This document shows, in pieces, positions 1 to 11,661 of a stretch of DNA of 64,000 nt. The position numbers and the translations under genes were made by a program. Below the pieces are notes generated by a model. That model saw only the letters and a list, made by a program, of their open reading frames with translations, was not told where the DNA came from and did no database searches. The stretch is taken from assembly GCA_014529385.2 (NCBI GenBank), contig CM043960.1, positions 73,567,410 through 73,631,409 of the forward strand. The letters run 5' to 3'. Positions within the stretch are counted from its first letter, which is position 1. Every line of letters starts with the position of its first letter. This DNA is from Adiantum capillus-veneris. Its lineage: Eukaryota > Streptophyta > Polypodiopsida > Polypodiales > Pteridaceae.

Positions 1-2204
1 CGAGTATCTACACACTGCCTAAATCGGCGAATCTGTGTGTCCATGACCAATGGACTAGGCATGGCATAAAAATTTTGAAAAATAAATGACATGTTTGATA
101 TGAAATTGGAATAAATTGGAATGTGGAAGCATGTACCAAATCTTAGCGAGCATCGCACACCAACTGAGCTCATGTAAGTAGTGGTATGACAAGTCATCTC
201 AGTAAAGATTTCAATCAAAGTAAGTACGAGCGATGATATTAGAAACAATAGATTTTGCAGCTTATAACATATGCGAAGAAGTAAAGAAGCTCCCTCTTCT
301 AAAAGTAACCGGTGATATTCTTACTTATTGGAAAATTGCTTAGGAACAGCCTTATGAAAACACATGTAGATAGAGTTACTTGAAAGAAATTAAATATAAT
401 GAGCATGGATTATCAAACTCATATTCAACTATAGGATTGCCATATAGGAAATTGGTGTAATAGGTGATGGATAATCTGTAGACCTTAACATAAGAAAGGA
501 GGTAGAAGAAGCGAAAGGGTGGTGTATTTGTATATGGGTCTAAATATAAATAGAGAGATTACTTAGTAGAGATGATCTTCGTAGATAACATTATATTGAT
601 AAATTTCATACTTGCAGGGTTTCCAAGATGTTAGCATTGTATCGAGCTTTATCTGCAAAAGTGTTTCTCAAAGACAAAGCACTTACAATTTCTTGTTAAA
701 TTTAAGAACAATATAATCATACAGTAAATGCTTTAACATTTTTGAAAGCTGTGATGATAGAATTGATGAAAATTTTGATTATTTGTCAGTAAAAGAGGAT
801 GAAATCAGGTGAGTTTGAGTACAAACAAACGGATAATGAAGGTGCTATATAAATTTGTTGAGTGGTGTGCAAAGTTGAGATAGCTAGTGGATAGCAGACT
901 TAAGACAAATCAATAACAAGCTCCATGAATAATTGTTTCAATGGGTTACAAGGAGGTCTCCTAATGGAAAGGTGTTGATATCAAATCCTTGCACAAAAGT
1001 AAATACCCCTCAATAATTGTAGTCCTCTATCAATGAGTATTAGAAATTTTGGGAGGGGTGGAATGTAAAAACAAATAGATGGAACAATATTGAGTAATAT
1101 GCAGCAACAATTTCACTACCCTGATGATTCAACAATTAGGATAATTGTAGAGCAATCAAAGTAAAAATCTAAGTAAATTACATTACTGCTAATGGGTATA
1201 ACTAACATAATGTTTCATGCAGATAGTGAGGAGAAAGAAATTTTTTCCTTTTTAATTTAGTAGATAATTACTTACGTGTCTTGATCCTCATTCTAATGGT
1301 TGATATAACATCATCATGCATAATAGTCAGAGTATTTATAGGAATGGAATCGGCAACGATAGTCTTCAGTTGAAAACATGGCTATCACAGGATCTTTTGC
1401 GTAACTGGTGTAGCGGCTTGTTACTTGGCGTGCATGTTTATTTTGCGTATCTGGTGTAGCACCTTTTTACTTGGCCAAAGGTGGGTACCTTACCGAATAT
1501 GTCTTGCTACTAATCTAGAAGGCTATGCATAGTGAGGAGTCATACACCCCAATGCCCTAGTGAGTATGTCATTCCCCAAGGAGGATTTAGATTGCATTAT
1601 TCGAGCCGCTTTGTAAAGTGTTCTATCAGGATTTTGTAAAGAGGAAGAGAGAGATGAGATCCTTGTGCCCATTATTACCATCACTGCATATTAAAAGGAT
1701 TTATGCCTACAACCATAGTGTTGTCTTCCATTCTCAAAATACACTAATAGTGTCTACAATTGCTCCCGCGTTTGATTCACATTTTAGCCTGTGTTTTAAG
1801 TTTAAAAACACAGTGTCGGCAACAATTTATAGCAATGGTGTAATGAATTTTTGACAAGATTTGCATGCTCTACTATGGTTCGCATGTTGTGTTCTAATCT
1901 TTCAGAGGGCTAGAAAAATACAATCTATGCTAATCGCTGAAAATAAGTGCAACTTGAAATTCGTGTGATTTTAGGTCAAATATTTTAAAGCTTTCGCTGG
2001 TAATTACACTAAACTTGTGTAAATTTGTGATTGTTCTTAAAGGCAAGCAAAAGAGGTAATGGGGAATTTACAAGTTCAAGAAATTAAATCCACTAATTAA
2101 GGACATCGAGTTTGGGTACAAAATAGAATCATCATCGTGGTCGTCAATGGCCTAGAGTTGTTGCAGGAAGTATTGCATCAAGAGCGAAGATACTATATTA
2201 CTCG
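1..2204. other. AT-rich stretch without a recognisable gene
   Basis: Both strands are dense in stop codons. The longest open frame (78 codons near 1618) has no recognisable motif. Around 1390-1480 there are two loose repeats of a GTAACTGGTGTAGC-like phrase. I see no gene or structured RNA here. Confidence 0.6.
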
Positions 2205-2220
2205 TCTTTATAAAGCCATG

Positions 2221-2700
2221 GGATCAAACTCGTACAATCCTCATGGATCTAATACACTGTCGGGTACAAAAATAAAATGAAGTGTAGTGAAATTTTTTTT
2301 AAAAAGGATAAACGTAATATTGTCAGACTGAAATCATCATCATCATCATGATCATCTCAGTGCTTGAGATGGTCGGCAACAAGCGACGTTGTCGCAGGAA
2401 GTTGGTCACTGAGGAGCTTTATTGATGTCCGAATATGCTTGGCAGCCCGGTGATGTCCGAAAAGCTAGTGCATGCTTATTGAAGAGCTTTATCTATGTTC
2501 ATCGTTATAAGGAATCGTAGTGGGAGAGGGAAGAGAGAGCGAAATGAAATGAAATCTTTTATTATCTGGCTTCCAAAGGCCTATGGGAACAAACTGATAG
2601 AATTCTTATGGATCTAATACAATGTGGGGTACAAAAATAAAATGAAGTAAAATCAAAAATTTGTCAGGCTGAGATCATCATCATCGACGTCGTCATCATC
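2221..2700. repeat. diverged direct repeat pair, about 364 bp apart
   Basis: A segment from about 2221 recurs from about 2585. Both contain GGATCTAATACA followed by GGTACAAAAATAAAATGAAG and then a run of ATC triplets. The copies differ by many substitutions, so this is an old duplication or a relic of a terminal repeat. Open frames between 2660 and 3344 have no recognisable protein character. Confidence 0.4.
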
Positions 2701-3556
2701 GTCGTTGCCGGAGGATGCCCGACAATGGGCATATGTCGTTGAAGAGCTTCGTCAAGGTCTACCTCTACAAGAGCTTTATCAAGGTTTATCGGTTGCTGCA
2801 AAGCTTTGTCAATGTCCAATGCTGCAGGTGATTGTGGGAGGGGAACAGAGAGAGACTGGGAGGCAACATGAGGAGCATGCATTTGCAGAAAGAGGACATG
2901 CGGCTCTGATTGCAGAACCAACTATGGCAGTATAGAAACCAGTTAAAAATCTGCTGGGTGAAAGTTTGCATGCCCTTGGATGATGTCTGCAGTCGGGTAG
3001 GAAAGGAATAAGCACTGCGTGGTTGAGAGAGAGATAGAGAGAGAAATAATTAACATGGCTGGATTGTGAGGCGAGTGTGGTTGAGAGAGAGAGAGCACTG
3101 CATCCGAACCTTTGAGCGAGAAGGGGAGAAAGAATGCTGCTCTGTAACAGGATGTGGGGGGATGGACGAGAGAAAAAGGGAGAGTTACATGGCCATGGAG
3201 TGGGAGTGGTTGGAGGTGTATGGTGAAGAGAATATTAGGACGGCAAGAGCCACACTTTCAGCAACCTCGGCATGTTGTGGTAGTAGTTGGCTAAGAGAGA
3301 GTGAGTGCCACAATGTTGGTGAGGGCTGCATGGCGGCACCATGAGAGACTCAGGGGATAGAGATGACTAAACACTGGTGGTTGAGCATGTGGTAGGCAGC
3401 AAATGCATGCAAGAGGCAGTTGACTGAGGATTGTGTGTGGTGCAGGTTCCAAATTTGCATGGTGGTTGGTGACCTGTGTGGATGAGAGCGAGCTGAGTGT
3501 ATGCCGTCGCTAGTTGAAAAAGAGAGAAAGAACATTTTTGGCGGCTAAAGCTAGAG

Positions 3557-3731
<175 letters not shown>

Positions 3732-4246
3732 GGTTGGCTCTTTGAGCCCATCAATTGTGCAACCTGCAGATGGGGATAACAAAATGAGTAGGGTGGCCTG
3801 TGTGCTAATGTGGTCTACTACTGGCTACCTTCACCATGAGAGAATTGCCGAGTCGGTCTGGACAATGTCTGCCATCAAATGATGCTCTAATTTGGTAGTC
3901 ATCGACTGTATGGCATGCAAGCAACTGCGGAGATAACCATCGTTCGGAGATCACAATTGTTATCTATATATATATATACATTTTGAGTGGGTTGTTTCCC
4001 ACACTAATTAAGAATACTTGTCTCGATTCATGCCTGTTTGTCAGAATTGAACCCCATCTAGCTTGTCAAAAAGAAAGAAATTTAAAATACAATCTTCTTT
4101 TTTCTTATTACCTCTTATGTTATTCTTATCTCATGTGCTAATTAAAAGGGGGTGCACCTGCACAAATTCTCTTCTTCTCTCTCGCTCGCTATCTCTCTCT
4201 GTTCGCGTACATCATTGATTATGTGCTATGCGAGGCGTCAAGTATG

Positions 4247-4474
4247 TGTTGGAATTAGGGTTGCAGAGAAACACACACAGCTTGGAGAAGACAAAGGAAG
4301 CTCAAGGCACACAATAGAGAGTGTATTACTTAGTGTGCAATGGAAAGATAGATAGCCCTAGAGTGATGGGCGTATATACAATGCACGGGGGAAGAAACCT
4401 CCTAAAAGAGGGAAAAAATGCCCCGGCGGTCCTAGTGTGTTCACACACATCACTACCACATGTATATGGTAACA
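4247..4474 (-). repeat. 3' LTR of the copia element
   Basis: 228 bp, TGTT...AACA ends. It matches the right-hand LTR (10590-11046) once the MITE and its duplicated target are removed from the latter. Confidence 0.95.
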
Positions 4475-4485
4475 AATCCCCCCTG
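4475..4485 (-). promoter_or_regulatory. polypurine tract of the copia element
   Basis: Read on the minus strand, AGGGGGGATT directly abuts the 3' LTR, where plus-strand DNA synthesis is primed. The same tract follows the truncated copia LTR at 33301. Confidence 0.8.
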
Positions 4486-4671
4486 GAGTGATGCGTGAAC
4501 GAGAGCTGGCACATCAGTAAAGGGAAGTTCCATGCCCTGAGGACATGATCAGTCCACAAAGGGGAGTAAGCCCAAAGCTTTGTGGAAAGCTTCAAGCTTC
4601 TCACGAGACAATGCCTTTGTGAAAAGATCTGCAAGGTTGTCCTGTGTTGGCACATAAGCCAAGATGATCTC

Positions 4672-6011
4672 TCATGCTGATAGCCTCTCCCTGACATAGT
4701 GGTAATGCACCTCAATGTTCTTTGTGCGACTATGAAAAACTGGGTTCTTCACAACTGCCAATGCACTCTGATTGTCAGTGTAGATAGTGTTGGCAGTGTC
4801 CTGTCCAATGCCAAAATCAGCCATAAGACGTCTAAGCCATACACACTCAACCATAGGTGAAGACTGCCCTGTACTCGGCCTCACAACTCAAAGTGGCAAC
4901 AGTAGGTTGCTTCTTGCTCAACCATGATATACATGAGCTGCCAAGCATGAAACAAAAACCACTTGTGGACACTCCCGTGTCAAAACAACCAGCCCAATCT
5001 GAGTCCGAAAAAGCATGTAAGTCTGGCAGCAATGATCCCCCCTTGGGATAAACAAGCGAAGATGTAAAGTGCCACTAAGGTAGAGGAAAATCCTCTTGAC
5101 AGGCTACTAATGCTTAGACCCTGGGCTATGCATAAATCTGTTGGCCTCGTGTTTCATACATAAATGAGGCAGCCAGCAGCAGTTTGGTAAAGAGTGACAT
5201 CAGCAGGATCACCAGCATCATGTAGACTCAATTTCAAACCGTTTCTATGGGAGTGGCAATAGGTTTGCAATACTCAAGTTCAAATTTACATAGCAATGTC
5301 TCTATGTAACTTTTCTGACACAAGGCAATACCACCATCACACTGCTTAAACTATATACCCAAGTAATGATGCAACAACCCCAAATCTTTCATCTTGAAAG
5401 TAGCATTCAAATCAGCCTTAGATTCAGCAATATGTCTCTCGTTTGGTCTAGTGATCAGCAAATTATCGGCATAAAGAACCACAATGAGAAGTATATCACC
5501 CTCACGCTTTACATACAATGTGCTTTCTGTTGGACTGTTATGAAAGCCTTGTTTAACCAAATGAGTGTCAGCTTTCTCATACCAAGCACGAGGAGATTGC
5601 TTCAACCCATACAAAGACTTCTTACATCTGCACACTTTGTCCTCTTGTCCTTTAATGACAAAACCGTGAGGCTGCGTTATATACACTTCCTCAAATATGT
5701 CACCATTCAAGAAAGTAGTAACAATGTCTGATTGATGGACATCCCAACCAAAATAAGCTACCAATGCACATAGAATGCACAGTAGTCATACAACAAGTGG
5801 GAGCAAAAGTCTCTTCATAATCTATGTCTTTTTGCTGTGCATAACCCTTTGCAACAAGTCGAGCCTTATGTCGATCGATCTCACCATCCGGCTTGCGTTT
5901 CAACTTGCAAAACCACTTTGTACCAATGGCCTTTTTGCCAGGAGGCAAATCACATAAAGTCCATGTGTCATTTTCTATAAGTGCATCATATTCTGATTGC
6001 ATGGCAGCCAT
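4672..6011 (-). pseudogene. copia reverse transcriptase and RNase H, broken
   Basis: Three overlapping minus-strand blocks. 6011-5700 carries the RT N-terminus (KWFCKLKRKPDG, ARLVAKGYAQ). 5764-5351 carries VHQSDIVTTFLNGD, KSLYGLKQSPRAWY and the active-site region. 5032-4672 carries RNase H (DSDWAG, SCEAEYRA, DNQSA, KNIEVHYHYVRE). These are canonical Ty1/copia motifs. The polymerase box reads YADN where copia has YVDD, so a catalytic aspartate is replaced. Frameshifts separate the blocks (about 5.73 kb and 5.05-5.35 kb). It would have made cDNA from the element RNA in cytoplasmic particles; it is a pseudogene now. Confidence 0.92.
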
Positions 6012-6203
6012 CCAATTTTCTGAATTCTATGCTTCATCAAAAGACAGAGGCTCCTCAACATCATGTAAGCTAGACACAGCCAAAGCATAAAAATATGATG
6101 CATAAGATGCATGGCGAGAGCCTGAACGAGTATGACTAGACAAAGGTGCATCCAATTTACTGTCACGCAAAGTGTGCACCAGCCATTTTGGCATACCTCT
6201 AGC

Positions 6204-7092
6204 CTACTCATTTTCAGCCCTTTCCTCATCAAGTACATCATGTACATCTGCATCAGTAATAGGCTGATATGTAACATTTTCAAAAACCCCCATAGGATGT
6301 ACATTTGCCTCATTGGAACTTACATTCGTATTTCCACCACTGAAAAGAGACAGCAAAGTGTCATAAATATACTGTGAGCTTACATTACTATCTCTAGTAC
6401 ATGACAGCAAGGGCTGAATAGAATCTTCCACAAACACTACATCCCGTGAAACCAGAATACGTTTTTTTTGCGGATGATACAACCTGTAACCTTTTCTTTC
6501 AGCACTATAACCAACAAAAATACATTTAACCTTTGCCTTATCATCCAATTTTCTGCGCTGCACTTGTGGCACCAAAGCATATGCCAAACAGCCAAAAACA
6601 CGCATGTGCTCAATAGAAGGCTTTCTATCATGCCATGCTTCATATGGAGTAATAGACTGCAAAGCTTTCGTAGGACACCTGTTTAGTACATAAGTGGCAC
6701 ACATGATGGCCTCAAGACAAAAAGAATGTGGCACATGCCATGCTTCATATGGAGTAATAGACTGCAAAGCTTTCGTAGGACACGTGTTTAGTACATAAGT
6801 GGCACACATGATGGACTCAAGCCAAAAAGAATGCGGCAAAGCTTGACTTTTGACCATACATTGTGCCGTTTCCATCAGCGACCTGTTTTTTCTCTCAGCA
6901 ACACCATTTTGCTGAGGTGTATAAGGCACTGTACATTGGTGTTTTAGCCCACGACTAGCCAGAAATGCATTAAATTCATGAGACATATACTCCCCCCCTC
7001 GATCGGAACGGAGGGTGCCCATAGTACATTCCGAGAAATTTTCAGCCATAGCCAGAAATTGTTTGAAGCACATAAAAACTTTGGACTTCGCT
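6204..7092 (-). pseudogene. copia integrase, C-terminal half
   Basis: Continues the integrase interrupted at the TTAA element. After a KAKSKVF start come the core motif LRSDRGGEY, the PYTPQQNGVAERKN box with the catalytic glutamate, and the copia C-terminal VFGCLAY and KCIFVGYS motifs. The frame is open for about 300 codons from the transposon junction to a stop at 6204. An in-frame 105-bp tandem duplication lies after the catalytic core. The true start is upstream in the 8435-8793 block; the apparent N-terminal residues before KAKSK come from the inserted transposon. Confidence 0.92.
6631..6840 (-). repeat. 105-bp in-frame tandem duplication within integrase
   Basis: Two adjacent 105-bp copies (6631-6735 and 6736-6840) differ at only a few bases. 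Each encodes 35 residues containing CATYVLN and TPYEAWH, so integrase carries this segment twice without losing frame. Confidence 0.93.
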
Positions 7093-7096
7093 TTAA

Positions 7097-8434
7097 CACT
7101 AGGTTGGTAATGGGACACTTTTATGTCCTGGGACACTTTTATGTCCTATTAAGTGACCATTTTCCTTGAATTATGTCAAGAGTTTCAAAATGGATTTTGA
7201 GGTGCTATCTGTCTAGAAAGTTATCTCATGAGCTGAAAAAAACTTGACATTTTTTTGGAATATCAATTCCATCTTTAACCTTGTCCTTGCACAACATTTC
7301 ACAACCTAAACTGTGTGAAAAAACGGGTCCTGTTTTTGGCATTTTTCAACTTTTTGCAACTATACCACTCTAGAACTCATGTTTGTGAGGTCTATAATGC
7401 TAGAGAACTATCTTTAGTAGTCCTCAACATGTCCTGATGCTTCTAGGGAGAAATAAATGTTAAAGTTGTAAGTTATGACCAAATTACAAAAATTGTCAAA
7501 TCCTGTTTTTTAGCCAATTTTAGCTCTTCTATGATTTTTTTGGTGGCTTTCATGATATCCAAATGCAGTTTTGATTTTCTATGTCGCATATTGTAACATA
7601 AAGCTAATATTCCTTGAGTTTTGGGGCACCTAATACCCTATTTTGCATAGTAGACAATGATGGTTGATTTTTTCAATTATAGAAGAAAACCAAACATTCT
7701 AGTATATCAAGTATAACTTTTTCAATATTGTTAGTTTCTTGTGACACCTACATGCATTTTGTAGGTAGTAACATATCTAGTCATAAGGATCCAATTTGAC
7801 TAGATATTGAATAGTTTCTATGGGATTCTACAACTCATAATGCTGAACCCAGTTTTTTCATGTTTGCTGTATTTATCACTTCATCTTTGTCCCCAAGATT
7901 CCCCTTGGTAAGAGATGTATTATTCTTTTGACATGCTCCATGGCTCCTTATGAACCTTAAGGACAATAGGGAACTAAGAAAACATGCATATATTATTTGT
8001 ATTGAGCGTGGCTATAGAAACTTTGATGATAGGTTTGCAGAATGGTAAAAATTCAACTTTTTTGTACCGATTTCTTCTGGCAAAACAAAAAATAGTGATT
8101 GTGAAACAATCATATGTTCTAATCACCAACCCATTGAAGTTAACTAGGGAATTTATCTCAAGTCCTACAAAAATCCCTAATCTTATTTTTATGCAACAAA
8201 ACATAAGAAATGACTGTTTTGATGAAAATGTACTGGTCCATCAACTTTGGAGGCTTGGTGTGACCAAAAGATGAGAAATTTTACAAGTTTATTATTTTTT
8301 CCATGTGTAGTAGGCCTTGAACTATAAACTCATGAAAGGATTTTACAAAATGAGTGGATCTACTATGGTTTTGGAGGTTTTCTTCAAAACCCTGAAAGGA
8401 CACTTTTATGTCCTGTTAGGTTACCAACCTAGTG
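7097..8434. mobile_element. non-autonomous DNA transposon with TTAA target duplication
   Basis: A 1338-bp insertion splits the copia integrase. It is flanked by TTAA on both sides (7093-7096, 8435-8438); removing it and one TTAA restores the integrase frame between FPL and KAKSKV. Ends are perfect inverted repeats, AACACTAGGTTGGTAA counting two bases of TTAA. Near the ends are three copies of the near-palindrome GGACACTTTTATGTCC (7113, 7131, 8398). TTAA targets with CAC ends suggest the piggyBac or Kolobok superfamily. A TA target (mariner-like, ends ACACTAGG) fits the bases equally well. No transposase is visible; the longest frame (96 codons, 7984-8274) is unrecognised. Confidence 0.9.
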
Positions 8435-8793
8435 TTAAGCGGAAATACCCATGCATGCCTGGAGTAATCATCAATGAAAGTCACGAAGTACAGGTAATTT
8501 CCCAAGGACGGAGTTTGCATGGGCCCACAAACATCACTATGCACAAGCTGCAACCTGCATGTGGGCCAAACTGAACCATCCTTTGGAAACTTAGAACGCT
8601 GCATCTTACCTAAAATACAGCCTTCACAAACATATTTGACAGGTGCTTCAAGAGGCGGCAAAGAAGCAACCATGTCAGATTTTTGCAAACGCAGCAAACT
8701 GGAAAAATTCAGATGACCAAAACGTGCATGCCAAAGTTTTGCATCTAAATAGCCCTTGAATCTGCAATAGCATTTACAAAATTCTGTCCACAC
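8435..8793 (-). pseudogene. copia GAG-pre-integrase and integrase N-terminal half
   Basis: Minus-strand block with the pre-integrase zinc motif (LWHARFGHLNFSSL, CEGCILGKMQRSKFP) and the start of the catalytic core (VHSDVCGPM, FIDDYSRHAWVFPL). It stops at the TTAA transposon at 8434 and resumes at 7092. The zinc motif binds cDNA ends and the core inserts cDNA into the chromosome. Upstream it is separated from the protease by frameshifts near 8.79 and 9.0 kb. Confidence 0.93.
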
Positions 8794-9228
8794 TTGTCAT
8801 ACAAAGTGAGCTGATACAGACCATGGCACAAAAGGCCAGATGCGATAATTTCATCACCAAAACTGAGATCATGAACTGTACATCTGTCTAGCAAGTCTAG
8901 CAAGTGTGGATATAGACAAGAGATTCTTTTAGATCCTAGGTACATAAAGTGCATCAACAAGTGTGAAGGAACTGTTATTAGCAGTAGTGAGCACAATCTT
9001 TCCAACTCCCTAAACTTGATAAGAGGCATTGTTGGCACAAGTGACTGAATTCCCATGAGGGACAAGCTTGAGAGAGGTAAACAATTCATGATGTGAGGTA
9101 ATGTGCTTTGTAGCACCACTATCGAAATACCACACATGTGAATATGTAGCAACCAACTGACAAGCATGCATCATGGATAGCAAGATTGTAAGTGCACTCT
9201 GTGCTAAAAGCCTATTCTGCATCAACAT
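8794..9228 (-). pseudogene. copia aspartic protease and linker, frameshifted
   Basis: The block 9228-9010 contains VWYFDSGATKHIT, the retroviral-type protease active site (D-S-G-A), followed by a frameshift. Linker residues (GLLCHGLYQLTLYDK) reappear in another frame down to about 8745. The protease would have cut the Gag-Pol polyprotein. It overlaps the end of the gag frame by 17 bp in a different frame; given the other damage I read this as decay rather than programmed frameshifting. Confidence 0.85.
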
Positions 9229-10225
9229 CAGTATTACAATCTCCTTTCACAGAAGACTCAACAATGGATGCATTTGTAGTGGAAGCAGCATTTGCAGTGG
9301 AACCACCCTCTTTCTTCTTAGCCTCTTTGGCCTTCAACTTAGGACACGACTTGATCAAGTGATCATTAGCTTTACAATAATGGCAATGCATCTTATTTTT
9401 GCCCTTATCACCAGAATTTCTAGACGAATTGCTACCAGTAGAAGCATTAGGAACATCATTTTTGCCACTCGCAGCAGAACCATAAGAAGTGGCTGCATTA
9501 TTGTTACCACCCTTTCTTTGAGAATCAATAAAAGCCTGTTCAGATGCACGTTGTCTAGCCTTGTTTTTCCTACAAAGTGACTCTTGCAAGAGCAATGTGC
9601 ATTATGCATCAAACTTGACAACTTCAGGATTTCCTTGGGTCATCAATCTCCAAGTACTAGCAAAAGTCTGGTAGGAATCTGGTAAGGCATCAAGAACAGT
9701 CTGCACAAGGGAACTGTCTGAAATGACTTCACCTTGCTCATTGATATCCTTGACACTAGCAAGGAAAGTGTCCATATCATCTTCCTCATGCATAATCTTC
9801 AACTCCAGCTCTTTACGCAGCAAAGCAATTTTAGCCTCAGTGCAGCTTGCATAAAGACCTGCTAGAATATCCCAAGCCCGTTTTGCAAATTTTGCTGAAC
9901 GGATGTGGGGAACAATGGTGCGCTTCACAGACAACGCAATCAATGCATGAGCCTGCGTATCACTAACATCCCAACGAGCTTGTTCTGTCGTAGGCAAAAC
10001 AACTCTAACAGGAGCAATCCTTGCAGCAAGACCTGCAACATCCTCAACATCACCTACATCATCAGAACCAGGACGTACATCAATGCCCTGCACAATATTC
10101 CAGACGCCCTTTGACACAAGAACGTGTTGCATCATATAAGACCACATAGGGTAATTGTCCCCATCCAACCTGTCCTCAGCAACAGCAAACATCTTGAACA
10201 CATCTGTGTTGTTGTTGTCAGCCAT
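9212..10225 (-). pseudogene. copia Gag with CCHC zinc knuckle, one nonsense codon
   Basis: Starts at ATG 10225 (MADNNNTDVFKMF). Residues about 14-190 match the UBN2-type copia Gag core (DGDNYPMWSYMMQHVL, ALPDSYQTFAS). After a TAA at 9602-9604 the same frame continues with an Asn/Gly/Ser-rich linker and the knuckle CHYCKANDHLIKSCP (C-X2-C-X4-H-X4-C), ending at 9212. Gag forms the particle that packages element RNA. The reported upstream 21 codons are leader sequence. Confidence 0.92.
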
Positions 10226-10575
10226 GGTAAATGCTGCACTTGATGTGAAAACTACCCGAAAATAGAAGAAACGGAGCGGGAACAACACGTGCTATATAGC
10301 ACAAACCGTAGAAGACTGTAAGGCACCTGTTATGCAAAAAATGGCACTGACAGAAACTTTGCACAAAATGACAAAATAGCATGTGCAGTACTGCCTGTAG
10401 TGGAAACAGAGGGCAAAATGAGCCCAAATCAAAAATCTGAGGAGACCGAGCTCTACGAGATCTCCCGAAGTATTTGTCAACATACAAACGCTTGCCAAAG
10501 ATCACTGAAATTGGAGAAAGTGAGCAGGCGTGTACTGGAGCAACTCGCGACTAAGCCCGGGAGGATATGAAACCT

Positions 10576-10587
10576 GCTCTGATACCA
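10576..10587 (-). promoter_or_regulatory. primer binding site, initiator tRNA-Met type
   Basis: On the minus strand TGGTATCAGAGC begins two bases inside the 5' LTR. This is the standard plant copia primer site complementary to the 3' end of initiator tRNA-Met. It sets the element orientation. Confidence 0.95.
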
Positions 10588-10589
10588 AT

Positions 10590-11046
10590 TGTTGGAATTA
10601 GGGTTGCAGAGAAAGGCACACAGCTTGGAGAAGACGAAGGAAGCTGAAGGCACACAATAGAGAGTGTATTAATTAGTGTGCAATGGAAAGATAGATAGCC
10701 CTAGAGTGATGGGCGTATATACAATGCACCCGGGGCAGTCACTTATCCAAAGACCCCTATATCACATGCGTTCAAGAGGTAATTAATAATACCCCAATAT
10801 ACATACGTACTATACTTACATTGTGAGACTATTTCAAAAACCCCCACCCCCCTCTGTATGTATACATTTTTATACATTTTGGTCTTTTAATAATCCTCTC
10901 CGGTTAACTCATGTGATATCATACACATTCTAAAAAGTGACCGCCCCGGGACAGTGCACAGAGGAAAAACCCTCCTAAAGAGGGAAAAAATACCCCGGCG
11001 GTCCTAGTGTGTTCACACACATCACTACCACATGTATATGGTAACA
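10590..11046 (-). repeat. 5' LTR of the copia element, with MITE inside
   Basis: 457 bp in total, of which about 230 bp is the MITE at 10729-10950 plus its duplicated target. The remaining 227 bp matches the other LTR end to end. Confidence 0.95.
10729..10950. mobile_element. 222-bp MITE inserted in the copia 5' LTR
   Basis: Absent from the 3' LTR, so insertion is proven by comparison. Ends are 16-bp inverted repeats with one mismatch (CCCGGGGCAGTCACTT at the left). Flanks are an 8-bp target duplication with one mismatch, ACAATGCA (10721-10728) and ACAGTGCA (10951-10958). An 8-bp duplication suggests a hAT-like origin; a Mutator-like origin (9 bp) is the alternative. No coding capacity. Confidence 0.88.
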
Positions 11047-11051
11047 GTATG

Positions 11052-11661
<610 letters not shown>

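Larger units (their letters stand above)
4247..11046 (-). mobile_element. Ty1/copia LTR retrotransposon, complete but inactive
   Basis: Complete element on the minus strand. LTRs begin TGTTGG and end GTAACA, and a perfect 5-bp target duplication GTATG flanks them (4242-4246 and 11047-11051). Inside the right-hand 5' LTR is a primer site complementary to initiator tRNA-Met; inside the left-hand 3' LTR is a purine tract. Gene order on the minus strand is gag, protease, integrase, reverse transcriptase, RNase H, the copia order. The frame is broken by stops and shifts, the integrase is split by a 1.34-kb DNA transposon, and the 5' LTR holds a 222-bp MITE. The LTRs differ at roughly ten of 228 positions by eye, so the insertion is old and cannot move on its own. 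Confidence 0.96.

Noticed and set aside
7974..8274. Transposase inside the TTAA element
   Set aside because: The 96-codon frame has no catalytic motif and is overlapped by an equally long frame on the other strand.
9212..9228. Programmed frameshift between copia gag and protease
   Set aside because: The overlap is short, no slippery site was seen, and the element carries many other disabling shifts.
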